A stretch of DNA of 39,736 nt from Deltaproteobacteria bacterium (GTDB lineage: Bacteria > Desulfobacterota > Desulfuromonadia > Geobacterales > DSM-12255). A program made the translations under genes and the position numbers. Every line of letters begins with the position of its first letter. Within the stretch, counting starts at the first letter, position 1. Location of the stretch: positions 1 through 39,736 of the forward strand of contig JAJZTK010000023.1 in assembly GCA_021849045.1 (NCBI GenBank), read 5' to 3'. Under the pieces are notes generated by a model. The model was not told the DNA's origin. It worked only from the letters and a program-made list of their open reading frames with translations, and did not search any database. This document shows positions 33,239-39,736 of this stretch, in pieces.

Positions 33239-34594
33239 ATGTTGATACGGAACAGCATACTGGCAGGGTGTCTGACCCTGGCCAGCGCAGGACTGGCGAT
33301 GGGAGCGGTATCCGCGGACAAGGCGGCACAGCTCGGCAAGAACCTGACCCTGGTCGGGGCCGAGAAGGCCGGCAACAAGGAAGGGACGATTCCCGAGTAT
33401 ACCGGCGGACTCACCACCGCTCCCGCCGGCTTCAAGAAGGGGAGCGGCTGGCGGCCCGACCCGTTCACCGGCGATAAACCGCAGTTCTCCATCAGTGCCA
33501 AGAACATGGCCCAGTACTCGGACAAGCTGTCCGAAGGGGTCAAGGCGATGTTGAAGAAGTACCCGGCCTACCGCCTCGAGGTCTACAAGACCCACCGATC
33601 GTCTGCCTTCCCCAAGTCCTTACTGGACAACACGGTCAAGCACGCCACCACGGCCAAGACCACCAACGGCGGCCTGACGTTTACCGGCGCCCATGCAGGC
33701 TTCCCCTTCCCGATACCGAGTGATGGCTTCGAGGCGATGTGGAACCACCTGACGCGTTACAACGGTCTGACCTATGATGTCCAATTCTCGTCATATACCG
33801 TGGATTCCAACGGTATTCCCACCATGCAATCGTCGGGCAATGTCATCGAGGAATACCCGTATTACGATCCGGCAAAACCCAGTGCCAAAGACTACTACAT
33901 GATCAGGTTCAACTACCAGGGGCCTGCCCGGCGGGTTGGCGAGGGGGCTTTGATCATCGACCCGATCGACCCGTACAATGAGAAGCGCAAGGCTTGGCAG
34001 TATCTCCCCGGCCAGCGGCGGACGAAGCTGGCGCCGGACCTCTCCTTTGACACCCCCAGTTCGCTTACCGGCGGAGCGTATGTGTGGGACGACATCTTCC
34101 TGTTCAGCGGTTCCATGGAACGCTACAACTTCAAGCTCGTCGGCAAAAAAGAGATGTATGTGCCGTATAACAACTACAAGATGATTTATAGCAGCAAACA
34201 TGAGGACGTATTGTCTAAGAATTTCCCGAACCCCTCAATAGTTCGCTGGGAACTGCACCGGGTCTGGGTGGTGGAAGGGACATTGAAGCCCGGCAAGCGC
34301 CACCTCTATAGCAAGCGGGTCTACTACCTGGACGAAGACAGCTGGACTGCCAACCTGAGCGACGAATACGATGGCCGCGGGCAGCTCTACCGGGTTGGGA
34401 TGACCTATATCACCCCAAGCTACGATGCACTGAGCCCGTTTGGGGACACCTATTCCGTTACCGACCTGGTTACCAATTCGTATGCCCTGAACTGTTTGCT
34501 GGTACCGGGCAAAAAGGGGATCCTCTACCCCGGCAAGCCGTTCCCGGCAAGCTATTGGACGGCTGACGCCCTGGCAGGCATGGGTGTTCGTTAA
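33239..34594 (+). CDS. DUF1329 periplasmic protein (LolA/LolB-like)
   Basis: A 451-residue secreted protein with a short signal peptide (about 1-23, MLIRNSILAG...LAMGA). The DUF1329 family is related in fold to the lipoprotein carriers LolA/LolB and normally carries RND-type export genes beside it. Typical stretches are YLPGQRRTKLAPDLSFDTP, then the WDDIFLFSG and RWELHRVWVVEGTLKPGKRH blocks. An LAGC at residues 8-11 is too near the start to be a convincing lipobox. ATG 33239 follows AAAAGGAG; the frame is open from 33131 through the hairpin element. It likely shuttles a hydrophobic molecule across the periplasm between the RND pump and the DUF1302 barrel. Confidence 0.85.
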   Translation: MLIRNSILAGCLTLASAGLAMGAVSADKAAQLGKNLTLVGAEKAGNKEGTIPEYTGGLTTAPAGFKKGSGWRPDPFTGDKPQFSISAKNMAQYSDKLSEGVKAMLKKYPAYRLEVYKTHRSSAFPKSLLDNTVKHATTAKTTNGGLTFTGAHAGFPFPIPSDGFEAMWNHLTRYNGLTYDVQFSSYTVDSNGIPTMQSSGNVIEEYPYYDPAKPSAKDYYMIRFNYQGPARRVGEGALIIDPIDPYNEKRKAWQYLPGQRRTKLAPDLSFDTPSSLTGGAYVWDDIFLFSGSMERYNFKLVGKKEMYVPYNNYKMIYSSKHEDVLSKNFPNPSIVRWELHRVWVVEGTLKPGKRHLYSKRVYYLDEDSWTANLSDEYDGRGQLYRVGMTYITPSYDALSPFGDTYSVTDLVTNSYALNCLLVPGKKGILYPGKPFPASYWTADALAGMGVR

Positions 34595-34604
34595 CGTATG
34601 ACGC

Positions 34605-34642
34605 AGTACGCTCCCTGCGGTTGCATCTGCAGGGAGCGTACT
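34605..34642 (+). repeat. Perfect 14-bp stem-loop between DUF1329 and YCF48 genes
   Basis: AGTACGCTCCCTGC (34605-34618) pairs with GCAGGGAGCGTACT (34629-34642) around 10 bases, 10 bases past the stop. No T run follows. It could be a weak terminator or an mRNA-stabilising element inside the operon. Confidence 0.8.
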
Positions 34643-34774
34643 CCCCTATCACACTATCTCTGCAGGTTATGAAAAGCAGCAGTGGCTACCTAGTGCAACT
34701 TTGAACACCATAGCGTCGCCAGTTTGAGGAAGATTCAAGTAGTTACGCATCATCAGTCACACCAGGGAGAAGAT

Positions 34775-35851
34775 ATGAAATCGAGAACTCTACTCATAGC
34801 ACTGATATCCATCGTCCTGCCCTTATCCATGGTCCTTGCCACGGTATCGTTCCAGGATGTGCTTGATACCCCGGCGGTCAAAAGCACGTTAGCCGCGAAG
34901 TCCCTACTGATAGGCGCCACTCTGGCCGGCAAGCGTATCGTGGGGGTCGGGCAGCGCGGCCACATCGTCTACTCGGATGACCAGGGGAAGAACTGGACCC
35001 AGGCAATAGTGCCGGTCAGCTCCGACCTCGTTGCCGTGCATTTCCCCACCCCCCAAAAGGGGTGGGCAGTAGGACACGACGGAGTGGTGTTGCATAGTGC
35101 CGACAGCGGCGCCACCTGGACCAGGCAGTTCGACGGCCGGGCCGCGGCCCAGACCCTGGTGAACAGCTACACGGGCAGTGCCCCACCTCCTGCCGACAAG
35201 GCGGGGACCGCCAATACGGCAATCCTGCCGGATGATATCAAAAAGATTGCGGATCAGGGTCCGGACAAGCCGTTTCTCGATGTCTGGTTCGAAAACGAAA
35301 CCACCGGTTTCATTGTCGGTGCCTTCAGCCTCATCTTCCGCACCGCCGATGGCGGTAAAAGCTGGACCCCTTGGTACGATAGGATCGATAACCCGAAACG
35401 CTTTCACCTGTACGCGATCCGCCCCGTAGGCGGAGAGCTGTTCCTCACCGCCGAGCAGGGAACAGTGTTCAAGCTCGACCCGAAAGGTGAGCGGTTCAAG
35501 GCAATCAAGACCCCGTATGTAGGCACGTTCTTCGGCATCACGGGCAAGCCCGGAGCCTTGGTCGCTTTTGGCATGCGAGGCAATGCATTTTGCAGCCGGG
35601 ACGGCGGAAACCGTTGGCAAAAAGTGGAAACGGGCGTAACCAGCGGCTTGATGGGTGGCGCCCTGACCGAGGATGGTCGGATCGTGCTGGTAAGCCAGGT
35701 GGGGCATGTGCTCGTAAGTGGCGACAACGGGGCGAGTTTCAGCCAGGTAAAGATAGATCAACCGACCCCTGCGGCCGGGGTTGCCTCTATTGGCGGAAAT
35801 ACCATGGCGCTGGTCGGCCAGCGTGGCGTGCAGGTGCAAGAGATCAAATAA
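34775..35851 (+). CDS. YCF48/BNR-repeat beta-propeller, exported
   Basis: The 358-residue protein starts with a signal or anchor helix (about 5-24) and then carries about six propeller blades, each ending in a BNR/Asp-box-like GxTW or related turn: SDDQGKNWTQ, SADSGATWTR, TADGGKSWTP, SRDGGNRWQK, SGDNGASFSQ. YCF48/HCF136-like propellers assist membrane complex assembly. In this operon type one always accompanies the RND protein, so it may assemble or gate the transporter from the periplasm. ATG 34775 follows GGGAGA; an upstream start at 34724 would precede the signal. Confidence 0.85.
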   Translation: MKSRTLLIALISIVLPLSMVLATVSFQDVLDTPAVKSTLAAKSLLIGATLAGKRIVGVGQRGHIVYSDDQGKNWTQAIVPVSSDLVAVHFPTPQKGWAVGHDGVVLHSADSGATWTRQFDGRAAAQTLVNSYTGSAPPPADKAGTANTAILPDDIKKIADQGPDKPFLDVWFENETTGFIVGAFSLIFRTADGGKSWTPWYDRIDNPKRFHLYAIRPVGGELFLTAEQGTVFKLDPKGERFKAIKTPYVGTFFGITGKPGALVAFGMRGNAFCSRDGGNRWQKVETGVTSGLMGGALTEDGRIVLVSQVGHVLVSGDNGASFSQVKIDQPTPAAGVASIGGNTMALVGQRGVQVQEIK

Positions 35852-35948
35852 TAACTACTCAGGCGTTGAGGTTGAACTGCTCTGAGCATCGGGTCTGACA
35901 ATCTTCAGCCTATCGGCCTGAAGCAGTTACACGACAGGGAGAACTGAA

Positions 35949-38423
35949 ATGGCAGTGGGATCTGGAAAAATGGATGAAATGCCGGTTGTAAAGGATATCA
36001 GGGAGTTCGACCACAACTCCGGCAATTGGCTGGAGCGACTGATCTTCAACAACCGCCCGGTCGTGATGGCCGTATGCGTCGTCGTCACCCTGGTGCTCGC
36101 CTTTCAGGCGACAAAGCTCGTGTTCAACGCCAGCTTCGAAAAAATGCTCCCCCAGAGCCACCCCTACATCAGGAACTACCTGGCGAACAAGCAGGATCTG
36201 AGGGGACTGGGGAACTCGATCCGGGTGGTGGTGGAGAACACCAAAGGGGACATCTTCGACCCTCAGTACCTGGATATCCTTCGCCAGATCAATGACGACC
36301 TGGTGCTCACCCCCGGTGTTGACCGCGCCTGGGTGAAGTCCATCTGGACCCCGGCGGTCCGCTGGAACGAGGTCACCGAGGAAGGTTTCCAAGGTGGTCC
36401 GGTCATGCCGGACAACTTCGACGGCTCGGCAGAGAAGGTGGCAAAGCTTCGACAGAACATCAGCCGGTCCGGCATAGTCGGGAGCCTTCTGGGGACGAAC
36501 TACAAATCGGCGATGGTCTTTGTCCCGCTTCTCGATACGGACACCACCACCGGGAAGCGTCTCGACTACAGTACCTTCTCCAAGCAGATCGAGAGCAATA
36601 TCCGGATGAAATATGAGACCATGGGGAAGGGTGAAATCAAGGTCCATATCATCGGCTTTGCCAAACTGGTAGGCGACCTGATCGACGGCCTGATGCAGGT
36701 CATGACCTACTTCGCCCTGGCCGCCCTCATCGCTGCCATCGTCATCTTCCTCTACACCCGCTGCATCCGGAGCACAGCCTTGGTGATCATCTGTTCGGTG
36801 GTGGCGGTCATCTGGCAACTGGGTGTCGTTACCACGCTGGGGTTCGAACTCGACCCCTACTCCATCCTGGTACCGTTTCTGGTCTTTGCCATCGGGGTCT
36901 CCCACGGCGTGCAAAAAATGAACGGCATCATGCAGGACGTCGGGCGTGGCACCCACAAACTGGTAGCGGCTCGCTACACCTTCCGCCGCCTCTTCCTGGC
37001 CGGTCTGACGGCCCTGTTGGCCGACGCGGTCGGCTTTGCCGTCCTGATGCTGATCGATATCCCGGTCATCAGGGACCTGGCGCTGACCGCCAGCATCGGG
37101 GTGGCAGGGCTCATCCTTACCAACCTGCTCCTGTTGCCGGTCTTTCTCTCCTACACCGGGGTAAGCCTCAAGGCGGCCAGTCGCACCCTGCAGGAAGAAG
37201 ACGACGAAAACACTGGCAAGGGAGCCGGTGCCATATGGGGCCTGTTGGACCACTTCACCGAAAAAAGGTGGGCGACCCGGGCGGTGGCGATCTCGGCGGT
37301 ACTGGCCGTGGCCGGTTTCATCGTCAGCCTCAACCTGAAGATCGGCGACCTGGACCCGGGTGCCCCGGAACTGCGCGCCAACTCACGCTATAACAAGGAC
37401 AATGCCTTTGTCACATCCAACTACTCGCTCTCCAGTGATCAGTTTGCCGTGATTCTGAAAACACCTAAAGAGGGTGCCATCAAGTACGAACCGCTCATCG
37501 CGGCCGACCAGCTCGCCTGGGCATTGCAGCAGGTTTCCGGCGTGCAGGCCACGGTCACCCTGGCCGACTCGATTCGCGTAGTAACGGCAGGCACGTATGA
37601 AGGCAGTCCCAAGTGGTATACCATCAACCGCAACCAGGATGTGCTCAACTATTGCGGTGGGCAGGCGTTCTCCGATAACCCGGATATCGCCAACAGCACG
37701 TTATCGGTCACGCCGGTGATCGCCTACCTGTCCGATCACAAGGCCGAGACACTGGCCCGGGTGCTGAAAGTTGCTGAAGAGTTTGTGAAGACGCACGCCA
37801 CCAAGGATCGGCAGTTCCTGCTGGCAGCGGGGAGTTCCGGGATCGAGGCGGCCACCAACATCGTGGTCAAGGCGGCGAACCGCACCATGCTCCTCTACGT
37901 GTACGGCGCGGTAATCATTCTCTGCTTCATTACCTTCCGCAGTTGGCGCGCTGTAGTTGTAGCGGTTCTCCCGCTTGCCCTGACCTCAATCCTGTGCGAA
38001 GCGCTGATGGTGGGCTTAGGAATCGGCGTCAAGGTCGCCACCCTCCCGGTGATTGCCCTGGGGGTAGGAATCGGGGTCGATTATGCACTGTATCTGCTGA
38101 GCATGCAGCTTACCTATCAGCGCCAGGGAATGCCGCTGGGCGAGGCGTACCAGAAGGCGGTCCAGTTTACCGGCAAGGTGGTTGGCCTGGTGGGGATCAC
38201 CCTGGCTGGCGGAGTCGTGACCTGGGCGTTCTCGCCGATCAAGTTCCAGGCAGACATGGGAATCCTGCTCACCTTCATGTTCCTCTGGAACATGTTCGGC
38301 GCACTCATCCTCATTCCCGCTCTCTCTCACTTCATGCTCAGCAATGTGACTGTAGCCGTTGAGGAGACCGTTGAAGATGAAATTGGCGCGGTAAATTGCC
38401 AGACCGTTCAAGTCCCTGAATAG
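35949..38423 (+). CDS. MMPL/RND-superfamily permease
   Basis: An 824-residue inner-membrane transporter of RND layout in two halves. TM1 (about 37-57) and a periplasmic loop precede TM2-6 (about 250-405). TM7 (about 445-465) and a second loop precede TM8-12 (about 645-805). The second half has the proton-relay motif GVGIGVDYALY (Asp711-Tyr712); the matching site in the first half reads FAIGVSHGVQ, with Ser-His instead of Asp-Tyr. No membrane-fusion protein gene is adjacent, unlike AcrAB-type pumps. It resembles the lipid/hopanoid (HpnN, MmpL) class. ATG 35949 has GGGAGA. Predicted to energise movement of a hydrophobic compound together with the DUF1329, DUF1302 and YCF48 proteins. Direction of transport is unknown. 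Confidence 0.88.
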   Translation: MAVGSGKMDEMPVVKDIREFDHNSGNWLERLIFNNRPVVMAVCVVVTLVLAFQATKLVFNASFEKMLPQSHPYIRNYLANKQDLRGLGNSIRVVVENTKGDIFDPQYLDILRQINDDLVLTPGVDRAWVKSIWTPAVRWNEVTEEGFQGGPVMPDNFDGSAEKVAKLRQNISRSGIVGSLLGTNYKSAMVFVPLLDTDTTTGKRLDYSTFSKQIESNIRMKYETMGKGEIKVHIIGFAKLVGDLIDGLMQVMTYFALAALIAAIVIFLYTRCIRSTALVIICSVVAVIWQLGVVTTLGFELDPYSILVPFLVFAIGVSHGVQKMNGIMQDVGRGTHKLVAARYTFRRLFLAGLTALLADAVGFAVLMLIDIPVIRDLALTASIGVAGLILTNLLLLPVFLSYTGVSLKAASRTLQEEDDENTGKGAGAIWGLLDHFTEKRWATRAVAISAVLAVAGFIVSLNLKIGDLDPGAPELRANSRYNKDNAFVTSNYSLSSDQFAVILKTPKEGAIKYEPLIAADQLAWALQQVSGVQATVTLADSIRVVTAGTYEGSPKWYTINRNQDVLNYCGGQAFSDNPDIANSTLSVTPVIAYLSDHKAETLARVLKVAEEFVKTHATKDRQFLLAAGSSGIEAATNIVVKAANRTMLLYVYGAVIILCFITFRSWRAVVVAVLPLALTSILCEALMVGLGIGVKVATLPVIALGVGIGVDYALYLLSMQLTYQRQGMPLGEAYQKAVQFTGKVVGLVGITLAGGVVTWAFSPIKFQADMGILLTFMFLWNMFGALILIPALSHFMLSNVTVAVEETVEDEIGAVNCQTVQVPE

Positions 38424-38476
38424 GCATATCACTCACGAACTAATGTCTGGTTTGGCTTCTTTAGCAATTCGTTGAT

Positions 38477-38514
38477 GGTCATGGCGCTCCCCTTTTTCGG
38501 GGAGCATCATGACC
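38477..38514 (+). terminator. Hairpin after the RND gene
   Basis: GCTCCCC-TTTTTC-GGGGAGC (38486-38505), extended by outer arms GGTCAT/ATGACC, lies about 55 bases past the RND stop. No T tract follows, so termination efficiency is uncertain. It separates the RND operon from the IclR gene. Confidence 0.5.
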
Positions 38515-38606
38515 GGATCTTGCGACAATTCAGGCCAAACCAGCAGTTTTGCCTATGTTGCGACTATAAGCCGCAATACCTTGATATACATACCGTGAGT
38601 TCAATC

Positions 38607-39410
38607 ATGAAGAAACAGAAATCCGCTTATATGATTCAGTCGGTAGCACACGCCTTTGACATTCTGGAACAATTCAGAGACAAAGTGGAGGAACTTGGCA
38701 TCACTGAATTGAGTAAGCGTCTGCGACTCAATAAAAACAGCGTATTCAGACTTCTTGCCACCTTGGAGTCCCGTAGTTTTATCGAACAGAACAAGGATAC
38801 GGGAAACTACCGACTTGGACCCAAGAATCTGCAACTCGCACAGACACTCATCAAACAGCTGAAGCTCCACCACCATTCGATGCCGGTACTGAAATCGTTG
38901 ACCGTTGATTGCAACGAAACCTGCTACGTGGCAGTGCTGAAAGGTTCGGACGTCGTCTACCTCGACACCGTTGAATCCACCCTTCCCGTTCGCATTGTTC
39001 CGAAGACAGGATTAATGCTCCCTGTCCATTGCACGGCAGCCGGCAAAGTGCTGCTTGCCGGTGCAATCGACAAAAAGCGGCAGATTTGTCCTCCGTTCAT
39101 GGAATTCAGGCAATATACGCCGAATACCATCACCGATCGAAGCGAGTTCGATAACCAACTGGAAACAATAGCCAGACAAGGGTATGCCCTGGAAGATGAA
39201 GAACTGGATCTGGGAGTGAGGGGTGTTGCCGCACCTATTCGTGATTATACCAAGTGCGTAGTTGGCGCAATAACCGTTTCCGGCCCTGCCATCCGATTCA
39301 GCGAAGCAAGAATGCTGAATGAACTGGTTCCGATGGCCCAGAAAGCCGCCGCTGAGATATCTCTGCGGATCGGCTATTATTTGTCAGCTGTTGTCGCAAG
39401 GAATACCTGA
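38607..39410 (+). CDS. IclR-family transcriptional regulator
   Basis: This 267-residue regulator has an N-terminal winged helix (about 5-70: SVAHAFDILEQF, LGITELSKRLRLNKNSVFRLLATLE) and a C-terminal IclR ligand-binding GAF-like domain (about 85-255: LPVHCTAAGKVLLA, YALEDEELDLGVRGVAAPI). Family members bind small acids or aromatics and often control nearby catabolic or transport operons. The frame is open from 38472 through the hairpin, but ATG 38607 gives the normal length; its ribosome site is weak (GTGAG). It could regulate the RND operon, where an inverted repeat at 31253-31298 is a possible target. Confidence 0.9.
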   Translation: MKKQKSAYMIQSVAHAFDILEQFRDKVEELGITELSKRLRLNKNSVFRLLATLESRSFIEQNKDTGNYRLGPKNLQLAQTLIKQLKLHHHSMPVLKSLTVDCNETCYVAVLKGSDVVYLDTVESTLPVRIVPKTGLMLPVHCTAAGKVLLAGAIDKKRQICPPFMEFRQYTPNTITDRSEFDNQLETIARQGYALEDEELDLGVRGVAAPIRDYTKCVVGAITVSGPAIRFSEARMLNELVPMAQKAAAEISLRIGYYLSAVVARNT

Positions 39411-39736
39411 TCAAAATGACATCTCTTACGGAGAATTCCTCCCCTGATTAACTCCTTGAATCTCGCCCGAACATGCCCGCGGATTTCCTAAACAGCCGAT
39501 TTACTATTCTGACTCGATGCTGCACTCATAGCTCAATCCATAACACATTGAAGGCATCGAATGAATGCGATCGGGTTCATTCGCGTCAACATGATGTGTA
39601 GAAAAAGGGCAGGTCCAGCAATTCCCGGTTAGCAAACGCCAATCCCGTGTAAAGCGGTCAAGTTTGCCTGGAGAACGACTTTCCAATCAAAATGTAGTCC
39701 AATTTGCAGTCCAGGTTCGCCTTTTCATGTCCCCGT
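39411..39736. other. Right-edge region without a recognised gene
   Basis: No convincing coding frame, RNA gene or terminator was found after the IclR gene. The short reverse frame at 39504-39686 has no protein-like features. Confidence 0.5.

Noticed and set aside
35910-37253. 447-codon reverse frame opposite the RND gene
   Set aside because: Very charged, His/Asp/Gln-rich composition typical of an antisense reading of membrane-protein codons.
39504-39686. 60-codon reverse frame at the right edge
   Set aside because: No protein-like pattern or ribosome site; random-looking composition.

Overview
The window reads as chromosomal DNA of a Geobacter/Geotalea-type bacterium (Desulfuromonadota): a Gram-negative anaerobe with type IV pilus parts, an F1Fo-ATPase operon carrying separate b and b' subunits, sigma-54 control, and a glycyl-radical gene set for adding fumarate to an aromatic hydrocarbon. 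The assignment rests on gene content and protein style; no 16S or other phylogenetic marker is present.

Left part (1-11.5 kb): tRNA-Pro(CGG), a GT4 glycosyltransferase, and a leftward pilus locus made of pilT and a broken gene for a c-di-GMP-binding (MshEN) protein joined to a GspE/PilB-like ATPase domain that has lost its nucleotide-binding motifs. A leftward run radC (split by a frameshift) - UvrD/AddB-like helicase-nuclease - DUF4062/ATPase regulator - pdxA - mtgA follows, with overlapping or nearly touching genes and a terminator after mtgA. The first three resemble a DNA-processing or defence cassette placed ahead of two housekeeping genes.

Middle (11.6-17.7 kb): the leftward ATP synthase operon atpF'-F-H-A-G-D-C, with a terminator after atpC and two palindromes in the promoter region. 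Subunits a and c are not in the window.

Accessory catabolic part (18-39.5 kb): a XylR/DmpR/MopR-type sigma-54 activator is divergent from a bssDCABEF-like operon. This encodes the radical-SAM activase, the small Fe-S subunits, the glycyl-radical catalytic subunit (thiyl Cys490, glycyl Gly826), an AAA+ ATPase and a VWA partner. A fumarate-reductase-type flavoprotein follows, and convergent to it lies elbB. After an AT-rich gap of about 1.2 kb comes a second operon: DUF1302 outer-membrane barrel, DUF1329 periplasmic LolA/B-like protein, YCF48-type beta-propeller and an MMPL/RND permease, then an IclR regulator. Near-identical -24/-12 elements precede bssD and the DUF1302 gene. The simplest reading is one regulon in which an aromatic inducer turns on both the fumarate-adding enzyme and an envelope system for hydrophobic molecules. 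Several strong stem-loops sit between genes of both operons and may set transcript stoichiometry.
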